Below are positions 1-13,100 of a stretch of 64,000 nt of DNA, piece after piece (positions within the stretch are counted from its first letter, which is position 1; each line of letters begins with the position of its first letter). The stretch lies in assembly GCF_018991925.1 (NCBI RefSeq), contig NW_024755055.1:1542118-1606117 (forward strand), read 5' to 3'. A program made the translations under genes and the position numbers. The DNA comes from Homarus americanus. Taxonomy: Eukaryota > Arthropoda > Malacostraca > Decapoda > Nephropidae. The notes under the pieces were generated by a model. It was not told where the DNA came from, searched no databases, and saw only the letters and a program-made list of their open reading frames with translations.

Positions 1-217
1 CTTTGAATCCCAGCCCAAGAAACACAAATTCAGTCCCATGGCTGGTTGGGTGTTGGGGTATTAACCTGATGTGGTGTGTGTGCTGAGCTGACCACTAGCC
101 ACATCAACACTCTGGGCTAAATTAACTCTTCTCACACAATGGTTGTCATCCAACAGATTGTAGCAGACAGGATAAGGGATTTCAGCTTTGTGTAACTATA
201 CTGTATATGTCTTTCAG

Positions 218-3200
218 ATTCATCAATTACGACAGCGTTCCAAAAGGCAACAAGAAGCACAAAGAGGAAGTAGAGAGAGCATGGGAGGTGAACAGGGAAC
301 TGGAAGTAGGGAAGAATTCGTTATTTTATCTCTTAAGAAGAAATATGAAGATCTGCTTCATTACGTCTTGAAGGTACAGTAACTCGACCAACCATTGGTA
401 ATGTTTAATAAATCTCGGTAAAAAAAAATTAAAACACTCGGGTTTGGGCCTCACTCAACTGCACTCGAGTTCATTTTTTTATGTTGTTTTCAGTGATAAT
501 TTTTTTTAAGCCTGTAAAGGATAAAGTTCATAACTAAAGCTAAATATTTTTTTACTTTTATTGGTTACACAAAATAATTTAAGGAAATAATAAATTGTTC
601 TCAGTTTTGTTTTTGGCAATATAAAATTCTACAGGAAAAGTTAAATTTAAACTATAATGTTACTGACTACTCTGAATACTGTGGGGAAAAATTATTTGTT
701 CTAGGTATATTATTGGCTAGTTAAAATACAACAGGTAAATTAAGCCAAGAGTGGCGTGTGTTAATGAAAAATCTCTTCATTTTGTAACAGGTCGAGTCGG
801 AAAACCAAAAGCTGAAGAGTCTCACGGGAATGTCCGGCGATCATGAAGATTATTTCAACGGCTCGGATCGTGAGGATATAACGTGTGGTCCGAGAGTTGT
901 AGCAAGACTCGAGGGTGAACTAGAAGCACTGAGAAGAGAGGTAGGAATACTTATTGTTGGTAATATAAGGTGTCTTGATTATGTTAAAAGTTTACATTAT
1001 GTCGTGCATATACAGGTAGTGAGGGTTTTTTTTAGCATGTGCTCTTTAGCCATATCCAATTTCGACCCCTGACTCATTTACACGTTCTTTCTAGATCATG
1101 AAAAAGGATGATTACATTGTGGACTGTGAGAGGCACATGCAGACTCTGAAGGAAAACATCTCGCTCCAAGAATCCCGGAGAAACCAGAATGCTAGTGCCG
1201 GAAACATCGACACTGCCATGTTGGAGGAGGAGTGGATGAGACGCTTGAATGAGACCCGTGAAATGTACGATCGAGCTATTCAGGGTTATAAGGACCAGCT
1301 CGAAGAACTACAGGCGAAGCTACTGAGCTCTGAGCAGCGTCATGCCGAGCAAGTTCAAGAACTAGTGGCAAGGTTAACTAAAGCCCAGAGTGAAGTCACA
1401 TCAGCAAGAACCAGTAATGAAACACACGATGAGGCAGTAAGTCATCAGAATGGGGAACCTTATGGACGGCAGAGGTCAAACAAAGGTAAAAATGGTGAAC
1501 GGTCTAGATCTATTGGAACCGAGAGCCCAGAACAAGACGAAGACTCCGATAGTGTCAGTAGCAAAAGTGAGGAAACAGAACGAGAAAAAGGAAGGACTGG
1601 GGCTGCAAGAGCTGGTGATGAGGTACCTGGTAGGAGTAATGATAAAACAAAAGAAACCGACAATTTAAAAGATGATGAAAATGGTAACAAAAGCGAAAAA
1701 GCAAACCATGCCAATAGTAGAGGAAAAAATCATGATAAAGGTGATCAGGCTATTTCTGGAACACCTTTTATAATAGCAGGATTTGAGAAGTACAGTGAAA
1801 CATTAGAAAACTTGGTGAAAAGAGTTGAAAGTTTGAGTGTTGGGGGAGAGGACTCAGTTAATACAGTTTCTGTTATAAAAGACACAATAAGTCAATGTTT
1901 ACAGGAGTGGAGGGAGAGTTTCCAGCAGGTGTGGAGACAACAAGAAGATGATGCTGACAGACTGAAGAAGGATTATGACGACCTGAAGAAGAATTACGAT
2001 GACCTGAAGAAGGATTACATTGACCTAGAGAAAGGTAACGATGATCTGAAGAAGGATAATGATGACCTACAAAGGAAAATCAGATCGAAGAACAAAAAAG
2101 CTGAATCACTGCAGTATCAGTACAAAGATCTCGAACAAAAAAATATAAAGCTCATTCATCAGTGTTCACAACTTGAGTCACGTGTAAGTGTAGGTTTACT
2201 TTTCTCCTGTTAGCTCTATACTTGCTTGGGTACAGTGGTGGAACTGGTTATTGTGTTTGCCAGCCATTCCACTGTATTTGGTACTTTGTGAATGCTTTAA
2301 TTTCCAAGAACTTTTATAAAATAGTACAGTACAGTGTATTACTTTCAGTTCTAGTACAATATGTCACTAGTTCAATATAAACTTAATTTAACCTAACCAT
2401 GGCTTTATCACCTCCAAAATAAAGGCATTATTATCTAAATTTCATTATTATGACTTGGTATTCAATAGACTGGTGACGAAAAGTCTGCCCACTTTACTTT
2501 CACATCTGGTAGAGTACAGTAGCTGGGCTTGTGTGTATAATTAAAGCCTTTGATCAGAATGACACCTTTCAGATTGGATTAGTTTTTAAGGTAGACTTGG
2601 GTTTCCTCTGTGTATTTCTTGTAAGTTGTTCTATATATTTATTTTGCTGATAAGTGTATATATTACATATTTTTTCAGATGGGTGCATCGCAGATAACGG
2701 GTCACCTGGATGTCCTGCAAAGCCTTCCGAAGACATTGCAGGAGACGGAACAACGATTGCTGGACACGAGGGAGTTACTCCAGCAAGCACTAGGAGAAAA
2801 GCAAACATTGCAAGATCAAGTTAAGATAATGGGAGAGAAACTGAGCAAGAAAGAAAGTAAGCTCAAAGCAGAACGTGAACAGAGCACCACTAGAGAGAAG
2901 GAAATTGCAAACCACAAGGAAAATATTTTATCCATACACCACCAGCTGGAGGAGGTGACGAGGGAAGTGAGTCACCTTCGAGAACAGTTGTCCACCAAGG
3001 ATACCATATTAGAACATACGTCGGCTCAGCTGGAGGAAAGAATCCGCGAATGTGCTAGTTTATCCTCCCAAGTAGAGCGTTACAGATTACAACAAAACCA
3101 AGAATCAGATCGAATTCAGACCCAGTTAACCGAGAGAGACAGTGCCTCTCACAAGCAGTATGTGGAGGCACAGACTCTAGCCACACGCTACCAGGCTCAG

Positions 3201-3416
3201 CTCTCTGCATTACGTTCTGAAAAGGATCACAATGAGAAATCTCTTCGAAATCATGTACGCAAGCTGGAGGAGCAAATTGATCAGCTTCAGTTAAGAAACT
3301 CGACTCTTCAGAGGCAGCTTACCACCATCACTTCCACTTATCATAACATGTTTTCAACTGTTGACCTCGACCCACTCTGTCCTGTCCCAGGAGGCTCTAA
3401 TGTGAAGGGTCCATGA
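218..3416 (+). CDS. 3' part of a large coiled-coil protein gene (four exons, 5' end outside window)
   Basis: Four exons join in phase 0: 218-373, 791-940, 1095-2183 and 2679-3416 (stop TGA). Each is bounded by a clear AG acceptor and GT donor (ctttcag / gtacag; gtaacag / gtagga; tttctag / gtaagt; tttttcag). They give 710 codons with no in-frame stop. The first exon opens directly at its acceptor in an open frame, so it is internal and the start lies before the window. The product is rich in Glu, Lys, Gln and Leu with heptad patterning through most of exons 2-4. A Ser/Glu/Lys/Asn-rich, probably disordered stretch at 1450-1750 splits two coiled-coil blocks. The end is short and non-coiled (…DLDPLCPVPGG…). 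No enzyme motif, signal peptide or membrane segment is visible. Centrosomal, ciliary or Golgi coiled-coil proteins look like this, but I cannot name a family. Confidence 0.8.
374..790 (+). other. Intron of the coiled-coil gene
   Basis: AT-rich intron between exons 218-373 and 791-940, with a GT start and AG end. I see no gene or notable element in it. Confidence 0.7.
1962..2066 (+). repeat. In-frame 21-bp tandem repeat coding for heptads
   Basis: Five consecutive 21-bp units, each starting CTGAAGAAGGAT or a near variant, lie in the third exon of the coiled-coil gene. Each codes for one seven-residue unit of the type L-K-K-D-Y-D-D, so the DNA repeat and the protein heptad are in register. Confidence 0.85.
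2184..2678 (+). other. Intron of the coiled-coil gene
   Basis: Begins gtaagtg and ends tttttttcag; phase 0. No gene seen. The short palindromic motif TACAGTA/TACTGTA appears here, as it does in many non-coding parts of the window. Confidence 0.7.
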
Positions 3417-3921
3417 GGAGTGATAACATTTTACAGGAAGGACTTTATTACCTGGCAAGTAAGTAACTAGAAACCTCATGTGTTCAGAATATCAAATATC
3501 TTCCTATCAATGTGAAGGCAAGCAAACCCTGAACATGAAACTTCCATGGTTTGGTGAGTATATTTGTCTAAAATATTTTGTAAGTAGCTACAGTACAGTA
3601 GTTTCATAGTATATATATTTATTTATTTTTTGTACAACATTTGCTATTGTTTAAAAGTTATTATGAGTAGTTACTGAAGTACTGTACACTATTTTAGAAC
3701 ATTATTCTGGGATCAAAATGGAAAGGCCCTTTTAAGCAACATTACTGTATCCTAATGATAAAAGTTGAGGCCAGTAATTTATTGGATTTATAAGTAAAGT
3801 AAGAAGGCTGCTACCAAGCCCCTGAACCCCCTACAGGAAGGAGGGGCGAATTATATTTAAAAATGAAATAAATATACTCTGATATTTTCGGAAACATTTA
3901 CTAGGGCTGATCTTATACAAT
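3417..3921. other. 3' flank of the coiled-coil gene
   Basis: Presumed 3' UTR and intergenic DNA after the stop codon. It has AT-rich stretches and several TACAGTA motifs. I see no gene. Confidence 0.5.
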
Positions 3922-4457
3922 CAGTTCTGCTATAACGTGATAGTTGTGTTCTTGTAAAATATCGTGTTATAGAAAATTGCGTAATAGAAATAACAGGGCT
4001 TATGGAGAAAATAGGGTTAGGTGCAGATTACTACTCGAAATCGAAAAAAAATTAGTAGTTAGCCTAACACAAAGGATAGCACAGTCTAAATAAATGTTAC
4101 ATTCATATCTAATAATGAAATCATACAGTAAATGTAACACTTTACCTTGAAAAAATATGAATATACCTAACTTGATGGGGGAGAAGGGTGATTTTGAGGT
4201 TGATAACATCGAGCTTCTCTTCAAGTATTATATCCTTTCTTTTACGATCATCACCGGGAATTCGATCACAAGAACGCTTCTTGGAGATATTCTTCTTTAC
4301 CATATTCACAGTTAATACCACAAAATTGGAGAAATAGTAAGCAAAAATCGCGTTACAGCAAACAAGCGTTCGCGTTATACAAATATTGTTCCTCTATTCA
4401 TAAATTGCGTTTGGGGAAATTCGCGTTATCAAAACACGCGTTATAGCAGAACTCAGT
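3922..4457. mobile_element. Candidate non-autonomous DNA transposon (MITE-like) with terminal inverted repeats
   Basis: The left end at 3922 reads CAGTTCTGCTATAACGTG. The right end at about 4435-4457, on the opposite strand, reads GAGTTCTGCTATAACGCG, so 15 or more bases of the core match. Inside, the motif GCGTTAT / ATAACGC recurs near both ends (about 3955-3985 and 4345-4445), as in the subterminal repeats of MITEs. No coding frame is present. A target duplication is not clear, so the outer limits are uncertain by a few bases. Confidence 0.55.
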
Positions 4458-5118
4458 GTATGTATGTAAGAAAATACCTTCAGTAAATATTAAGTATCAT
4501 TAAATATGAGTGTTTCCGTAAGAGGTTCTTGAGTGTCTTTCAGCCCCACAGCCACCGTCTAATAGTAAAGTATCTTATCATTGTTTCCACTTGGGGAGGA
4601 TATAATTTACCAAAAGAAAGTGTTGGAGTAAATTCGTCTGAGGAAATTAAAAGTTATAGATATATTTTATATCACTTAGAATGCTTTGATAAGAATTTAT
4701 TTGTTAATTACAGCATGTATTTTAATAACCCAGTTTAGCCTTCAACATACCCACAATGGCAGTGCTGTACAGAAAGAGGCTCATATATAATTAAGAGTCA
4801 GCTAGTAGCTTTTTTCTTCTTTTTGTCATTTTCACCAGTTTTCGGCGTACTGTACTAGCCATTCGGGCGAGAAACCTGCGATGTTTGGTAGTGACGGTCA
4901 TGCTGGATAACTCTCTTCTAATGTGTGTCCAGACCAAACAGGACTCTAACCTTTGCGAGATACCTGTACACACGTTACCACTTACACCCCCTCATATAAG
5001 CACACTTGAATGGTATACAGTACTGTAGGTGTAAGATGAAGCAATACAAAAAAAGTTGAAAAAAAATCTTATACTGAAGGGAGGGAAACAGTGTCTTCAG
5101 TACCTCAAATCCCATTCT
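4458..5118. other. Intergenic, no gene seen
   Basis: Only short open frames with no recognisable features. Nothing supportable beyond AT-rich sequence. Confidence 0.5.
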
Positions 5119-5502
5119 TTAATATTTCTCTGGTAGATACCCATTAGTTGGCTGTCTAGGGAAGCGAGTACTGTAAACATAACCCCCCCAACCAAAAACA
5201 AAGAACATGAAAGATAAAGATTTTTTTTCACATGAAATTTCAGTCGTAGAAACCATATAAGATTTTATAATTATCGCGTGTGACGAGTCTGAAGTTGAGG
5301 TGGAAAGTAACTGGCAACTACTGAGCTCTGGTGGTTGTGGTGGTGCAGCGGTAGGTTTTTGTGGTGCAAATTGGGTGGTCGAGCCTGGTTGTTGTGATGC
5401 AAGAGGTGGTTGTGGTGCAGTGGCAGGCTTTTGTGGTGCCAAGTGGGTGGCGAGCCCTTTCGTAGGTGGTGTGGCATCATAGGGAGGAGGGTGATGAGGT
5501 GA
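5119..5502 (-). other. Pro/Gln-rich open frame with two imperfect ~75-bp repeats
   Basis: On the minus strand one frame stays open from just after a TAA near 5502 to a stop at 5119. It reads as low-complexity Pro/Gln/Ala/Thr-rich protein (APQKP…APQPP twice, and an early PPPY of the WW-ligand type), then a Ser/Thr-rich part. The two ~75-bp repeats at about 5325-5455 each carry GGTGGTTGTGGTGCAG on the plus strand. There is no good ATG, and I could not place clear splice sites. It may be a terminal exon of an unseen gene, a decayed gene, or simple-sequence DNA. Confidence 0.25.
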
Positions 5503-6391
5503 AAATTATTCCAAGATGATGATAGTAAGTTGATTTGAGGCTCCACCAGCTCTTAGAGTGTCTACCAATCATCAACTTTCCATTCTTGGCTCACAGCTTT
5601 AAATTCATGGTGATACAGTAGTGTGATTTGGGTAAATTATCCAAAGATGATGATAGCAGTTAAGGTTGGCAAGAAATTTCCTTTCATAACACTTAACAGT
5701 ATATTTTAAGACAACACCCATACAAAGGCACCATAGACTTGTCAAGGATCAATTAGGTACAGGGTGTAGGTAGGGTTGAGCATGTACAGTATGTATTTTA
5801 CCCCCATCTTTACTGCATACAGTGCCAACTCTCTTGTACAGTTGAGAAAAAAAAAAGTCCTGTCGCCTCTTCTGCTGCTCCACAAACGGCAGAACGAGAA
5901 CATGGCGATAAATTTTAGTGTGATTAAGACCGTGGTGTTTTTTTTTTTTTTATGTAGGAGTGAGAAGTGAGAATGGCGGAAATTTTACCTAGTGTAATCG
6001 TCCTTTTCGTTGTACTGCATATGACTCTCGGGCCACCCTGCCTCCACACTAGCCCAAACTATTGACCTTCTATATAGTACAGTATAGACTTTCAACATAC
6101 CGCTAAAGGTCTTGGGTAAAAAGTGGTCATCATACTGATGACCCGTAACGAAATTTCACCTGTTACATTTGCTTATGACTGACTTCCTGTAAGTTGGGAT
6201 ATTGTTTATTTACATTCAGATAAAAGACTGAAGCTACCAAAACATTCGAACTTATTAAGTTTGACCCCAAAAAAAAAATAAATAAAATCTGACAATGTCT
6301 TATCATTGTTTAGATGTACTGTATATACAGTACTGTACAATAATGTACTGTATATATATATATTTTTTTTTCAAAATCTTAAGACAGTATA

Positions 6392-7301
6392 CAGGTTGAA
6401 CCTCTCCAATCCAGCACTCTTGGGATCACACCAGAACTGAACCAGAGAATTTTCAGTACCATGGGTGGGGGGGGGTCAATATATTACTGTACCAAAAATT
6501 AACAAGTTCATGAACACAGCCTCAAAGCTTACCATAGCAACACAGACTCTGCCTAGCATCGGGGCTCCCCCACGTTGCATGTTAACTCACACATGTGTAG
6601 AAATGTTTATTCTCTTTATGGTTTGTCCTTGTGATAATTAGTACTTTTTTTTTTTTTTTTTTTTGCACATTCTGTATGTAGGATTGTGTGAGTGTAATGG
6701 CGTTAAAAAAAATATGAAGAAAGTTATGCATATCTACTGTACCTGAAATTACGAGTTGAAAAATAACCACAACATAGCTCACAGTGAGAGGGCTACAGTG
6801 ATGAGTCTGCCAAGTTGATGTTAACAGAGGCAAACAAAAAGAAATTTATCAAATATTTATTGTGGTTTTAAAGCGGTATATAGTGTATGAGCTCCTCTTC
6901 GTGTAGCAACATAACGAATCCAGGGGTAAGGTAGGCAAGCCCAGGATAAAGGAGCTTATTGGTCAAGTTAGCCTACTGTGAGCATGTACAAGGTACCTAT
7001 CGTTCACAATAAATGACCCACTGAAATGCACAAATTTTTACCCCTCAAATATACTATACAATACTCGTATACAGTATCGTTCGACCCCCTACTTTTTACA
7101 TAAAAATTCAATCATAAAAACTTGAAATATACTCAAGTACTGTATATACAGTAAGTCATTGTAACAATGTATTTGTGTTTTTACACAATTTTAAGGTGTT
7201 GGCATTAGGAAATACTGTACATACAGGAAGCATAAAATAATGACAACAAGAAAAACTGCTGCTGGACCACAGGTGGTGTCAGACCAGGGAGGTCCAGCCT
7301 G
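6392..7301. mobile_element. TA-flanked degenerate Tc1/mariner-pogo-like element
   Basis: The left end starts CAGGTTGAACCTCTCC directly after TA (6390-6391). The right end, read on the minus strand, starts CAGGCTGGACCTCCCT and is followed on the plus strand by TA (7302-7303). About 18 of the first 25 terminal bases agree. TIRs beginning CAGG with a TA target duplication fit the Tc1/mariner superfamily, pogo/Tigger-like. No transposase frame survives in the 910 bp, so this would be a non-autonomous or decayed copy. Confidence 0.5.
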
Positions 7302-7303
7302 TA

Positions 7304-10171
7304 ACAATTTCTGCCTAATCCACTGGGCTGTTAGTTTCTAAATTGTAAATCAGTTGCATCCATGGTCAGAAATTGGTCACGTTCCCAAAACATTACCCCA
7401 AAATACACCAATCCCTCTAACTGACAAGTAACAATCTGCCTGCTACAGTTGAAACCCAGACTCTCCTCTTCACCTCTCATAACACAGTCAAGCATGTTTG
7501 TTCTTCTTCTTGAGTGCAGGACATAATACAGCAGCACAGGTTGACCCAACAGCCACCTGAGGCTTTGATGCTGAAGATAAGGGATAACTTGACCTTCATT
7601 ACCTTGAAGCCACAAACAGAGCCTTTCCTTCTTGGACAGGAAAGCCCTGGAAGGCTTTAATAACTTTGGCATTTATTAGAGAACTTGTCTCAACACTTCC
7701 ATGATAACATTTCCATTTTTCTATGTGTACTAGACAGTGGACTTGTTCACACCAAAATAGCAGGCCAGGCCAGTACAAACACACACACCTGCAGCCAACC
7801 TGTCTAGCACATAAACTTTTTTGCTCAAACTCATCACTTCATCTTTCCAGCACACTCCCCCTCCCCACTCATCTTATGCTTACAGAGGCCACAATTAAGG
7901 GCAATAGGGAAAAGTTCACAATTGCAAGTTGAGACACAGCAAGATTTTTGTGGTTCAGAAACTGGAGAGAACAGAGTGGGCACACATGCACACTCCTTCA
8001 TGTGGGTGGGAAGGTGACCTAGACATCGGGGGATAGGGTATGGTTATATTACCATATAAAATACTGTTTATAATGCAGGGTCTAAATGTTCACACACATA
8101 CACTTTGGATGACAATGGAAAGAATATGAATCACAATTTGGGTTACGATAACTGGTACGTAAATGGCACTACAGTACTAGTGGGAAAACTGGAGATTGTA
8201 ACGTAATGAAAGGTTGGCCTTAAGTAACAACTGTCACAGTTGGAAGATATGAAAGCACTCTTAATTTCAATTATTTTATTAATAAGCTACTTGACCACAA
8301 TGGGTTCTGTACAAGCTAGCAACAGCAGGTGCAAAAAGTGGTCGTCAGTAAGGCTCACATTGGGAGTGTTGTTTCATGTTAAACACCACCAAGGTCTCTC
8401 ACTAATATTCTGTGTGCTATCAAACCAATAATAAATATATACCTGAAAAGAAATATTATTCATGGATTTGAACATATTGCAAAAGTTAACTTTTACTAAG
8501 AAAAAATTTAATAATATGGCTACTTTAAAACACCATACAGATTAAATTCAGTTGTAATTTCCTACATTTCCTCTTTAACTCACTGTATGGACAGAATATT
8601 TTCAATGCACACTTGTAACAAAGCCCTACCAATTTTGTATCAAGTAACAGATTATTACCATATATAAAATTTAGTTAACTCGAGTGAATTTACATATACT
8701 GTACTGTAACTTTACGGGAACCTCTGACCTCTGATATTTATGCAGTAATGAAACATCCTTAGCATTTTTTCTAAGTCACACGGTGCCCAGAATAATTGTA
8801 TAAAGGTCATTGAGTGCAAATGCAATGATCATGAGATATGTATGTCAAAATCTCCAAATAAGAAAATTTTAATTACCAATTTAGAAGATTTTAAAGTTGC
8901 CAAGCAGACATGCAATGTGGTACAGATATCGAGCACCCAACAAACTGAGGTTGAGCCCCGTGGCTAACCACAAGAGATCACACTCAGTTTCTGTGCTCAC
9001 CATTAGAGTTATACCTGAAGAAGTTATGAGGAAACCCACAAATTCACCAGGTGTCAATCTTGGAGATCAAAGCTCTATGACTGACTGAAACCAGGATGGG
9101 TGAAGTGATCCAAGGAAAACATACTATGATCAGAACTACAATGGCTACTTCAACTTGGATGAAGGCATTAGTCAGAGTCTCAACCCGATATACTGTTTTT
9201 GTGCTTCAATTCAAGGATCAATAAACTCGTAAATGATCCGCGTCACTAATGCAGCTTTTCTGCATTTTCCACGTCACCTCCTGCATTCTAACAGGACGGC
9301 ACATGCAGAATTAATAAATATCCCGAACAATATTACTAAAGACCTCCATACCTTCACACATTGAAAACTTGACTGTGACAGAGTGAAGAGGGAACTCTTG
9401 TTTTAAGTAAGAAAGGGAAGCTTGCTTATAAAAAGAAACCCATTAAAAAAAGAAACTGTTAAATCATATCAAATATTTACCAATTTAACTTGACTAAAAA
9501 TGCCAAGACTTACACACAAGGCACACAACATCTCTAGGTGGAACTACAGTAACAGATCTTTTATGCTTTAGTTATAGAAATTTTGCATAAAACTACCCTG
9601 ATATAAATTAAACTATAATTTTGAATACAAATTTCTTAATCGATAGAGAAATATTACAAAGTGTGCCACAACACAGTATTGAGAAAGCATATAGGATCAA
9701 GAGGGACTAATTTAGCTGTTAAGGTTCCCTGTTTAGCTTGCACGGTAACTGGAGAATTTTGCATGGAGAGTCTAAGACTTAATAAGAGCACATTGTGTTT
9801 TCCTGTAGCTTAAAAATTTAGCTAACTTCAAGAAAATGGGCTTAAAATATTCTCAATGGAATACTTACATCAGACAGTCATTGTGAGAACATTAAGCTTA
9901 GCTCAACAGTTTCTATATTAAGGATTTAAACAATTTACAACCAAGTCATATTAAAAACCTGAATACCCTCTTCTGAGGATGCACTACAGTGCTTGATATA
10001 ATACAAGCAAATACTGTAAATATATGTTTGAGATGTTCCTGTTGGTTCTGTGAACAATGTGAGCTTGTTTCACCATTAACAAATCTACTAGGAATTTGTC
10101 TAGGACACACAAGACACTGAATATCAGCATCAGGACTGACACCTTCGTATTGTATCAAAGTTGTTGCCAGT
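7304..10171. other. Intergenic region downstream of NPL4, no gene recognised
   Basis: About 2.9 kb between the TA-flanked element and the NPL4 stop codon. It must include the NPL4 3' UTR on the minus strand, but several AATAAA-like signals are possible and I cannot choose one. A 113-codon minus-strand open frame (7331-7672) has no recognisable motif or splice context. Confidence 0.5.
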
Positions 10172-13100
10172 TCACTGTGGGAGATGGCACATATCACAGT
10201 TTTCACTTGCTGTCTGATTAATGAATGTGCAGTGCTGACATGTCCATGAGGTAGATGATGTAGAGGGTTGGACACTTGGGCCTCTGCCTGTTACATCGCT
10301 CTCCCCTCCCGCCACTGCACCTTCCCCACCTGATGCCATCACCAACTGTTCCACAGTAGCCCAGTGGCCAGACTGTTTCCACTCCAATGCTGCTGCCCTA
10401 TCACGTTTTTTCACAGCTTCAAGTAAGGGTTCAATATATTCCTGAGGAAAATGAGTGCAAGTTATTACTGAAATGGTGAGTTTTTTCCTTAAAATATTAA
10501 CCATATGAGTAAGTAATTCCATGTTAAATGTAAAATATATGTTCGAAAAACAAAACTGTCAACAACTCAGTGCTTCACATGAGTAAACTACATTGTAGAC
10601 ATTACTGATGTATTAACACAAATATAATTCAATACATACCCTGAGAGGTAACATGTCCATAGTTGCAATGTACACTAAGACATGCAAATCTGATACAGCT
10701 TCCAAGAACTGTTCATCACCAAATTTTTTGAGATATGTAGCCAGTGCATTGAAGTCCTGCAGGTGACCCTCCACCATTCTGTGAGGGTTATATGGTGTTA
10801 AGTGTGTGGTATGTACTCCATCAGTATAGTACACACTCTTGTGGTGAGACTATAAACACAGAGCCACAGAAGAAAGAGTTTTGGTTTGAATGATTATAAG
10901 AAAGCTGATCCAGAAAATATGTTGGCTCTCCACGCCATCTAGCAACACAACCGACTTAAATGAAAACCTCCATTAATACCAATACCTTATTGCGTCAATT
11001 AACTTGCAAAAGAGATTTATTATTGTGAGATTGTTTTCAATATGCACATCAGCAAAATGCATATGGATCAAAACGGAAATAAAAAATTGTAAAGGTATTA
11101 CCTGTTAGCCACTGGAAAATTTGTTTCATTAACAGCAAATGTATAAATAGGTTCATTGGGGGTGGAAACCGGACAATCCAGGAGTAGATATTCCACAGGT
11201 AAAGGTCTTCCTAGACGTACCACATCATTGTTGTACTGATCTTTTTCCTGCAATTAGAAAATATATATTTTGGTTTATTACGTCATCTATTGCTTGTACA
11301 GTATTTTCATTCTCTTCTCTCACTTTATGTGGAGTAGATAAAGGAATATAAAGACCTTAAAGTGACACAGCCGTACGGTACAACAGGAGACATGGCTGGA
11401 TGCAACTGACTTTACTAGTGTGGTAAACGGCTCCCTGTTTCCCTTCTTTATGCCGCGCTTTTCCAACCTGAGTGTCGGGATACCTTCTATACCTCGCCCT
11501 TTAGGCTTCCGTGTGGGGTAACTTGCCGAAGAGCTCGGTCTATCCAGGCTTTTTACTTTTTACCATTAATTATATCCAGCACCATATGGCTGTTGAGGCT
11601 TTAAGATAATATTCATAATCATTCATTCGTTGGGACAGGAATCAAATGTTGTGTCCACTCGGCTGTCTCACTTTTAAATTTGTTAAGTTATATAGAAATC
11701 TTTGATAATAGCTTGCCATGATGTAAGAAAAACTAATTCATGTTAATATTGATACAAAGTTTCATCATACCAACTCTCAATGACATCATCTACCACTCAA
11801 TAGCCGGGTGCTCATCTAGAAGCTAGGCCCTCCCCATATCACAACCTCTACAGTCTTACACATTCTTCAACACAGACTCCTCCATTAATGCAGGTTCAGG
11901 GTCACTTTTTATAGTACTAAATATTCAGAATTAGTTATTCATTATTCACTTTTTTATACCATTAGAAGACCTACCTTGAAGTAAACATCTGGGACATATT
12001 GCTCTGCTGACGACTCACGGATGTAGGCCAACTCTGGGGCGTCTTTGGTAGGTATGAGGCACTTGTCCCTCACTACAGACTGGCACTGATTGCTCACTTG
12101 GTAGCCTTCCATGTGTACCTGCAGAAATAATTGGCAAAATGAAGTTCCTGCAATAATTATATCAAAGAAAATGTTCAACCCCTTCTACCACTACAGTCAA
12201 AGGTAAATTTTTGTACTTTCAATTAAAACTGGCCAAATGCACCATAGCTTATACATAATAATATTATTAATCATGTTTTGATGTAGTCACCCTTCTGCAT
12301 TAGTCTTTGAGGCTCTTATGGATACACAACCTACTTCATATTCTAACAAGTATAATCCCTTGCCCTTCTAAGGCTACATGCTACAATAAGTGCTGACTGG
12401 TCCCCCCAAAAAAGTCCTCAGTAGCTCTTTGACTTGAACTATGACCCAGCTGACCGTTACCCAATTTAGGAGTCACACATCAACAACTACAAAAGTTTAT
12501 CGAGGTTCACAACTTGCCTGGTTATTTTTATCACCCGTCACTATGACTGTGACAAATTTTGAACCATATCTGCCCTCACGTGACAGTCTGCAGGGGTTAG
12601 GGTGAAGAGTTTGTAGATGAGCAGCTGTGATAACTTCGTGTGCGGAGAGGAAGTAGGTATCTGCGTGTCGGAGGTAACGCACCGTACCATTGTTTGAATC
12701 AAGGGGTACTAGGTCGGTGAAAATCCAACCAACGCATGTTAATCCCAAGCCTTTAGCAATCTGGAAAAAAGTAATGTTTGTGTGAATCACCAAAGAGCAT
12801 CTACATTGTTGAATTTTACCAGGTTAAAAAATGGCAAACATGCCACAAACTCCTTTGACTTTAACCGTTATATTTGTGTCCCCTGAACCCCTGCTTGAGG
12901 GAAGACTCCAGGCCCTTGGAATGTGCTTTAAGTTTCCACTTGATAAAAAATGCATATAAAGAAAAATAAGTGACAGATTCCATACTTACATCATCAACAC
13001 TTTCCTTCTTTGGGTCTGGCAAGAGCTTCACATGATCTCTTGACCCTTCCTGAGGAGGTTCATACACAGCTGTCACAGTGGCCTTGATCCCCAGTGGAAC

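Noticed and set aside
7331..7672. 113-codon minus-strand protein gene
   Set aside because: No motif, no splice partners and no codon signal; compatible with chance in this length of DNA.
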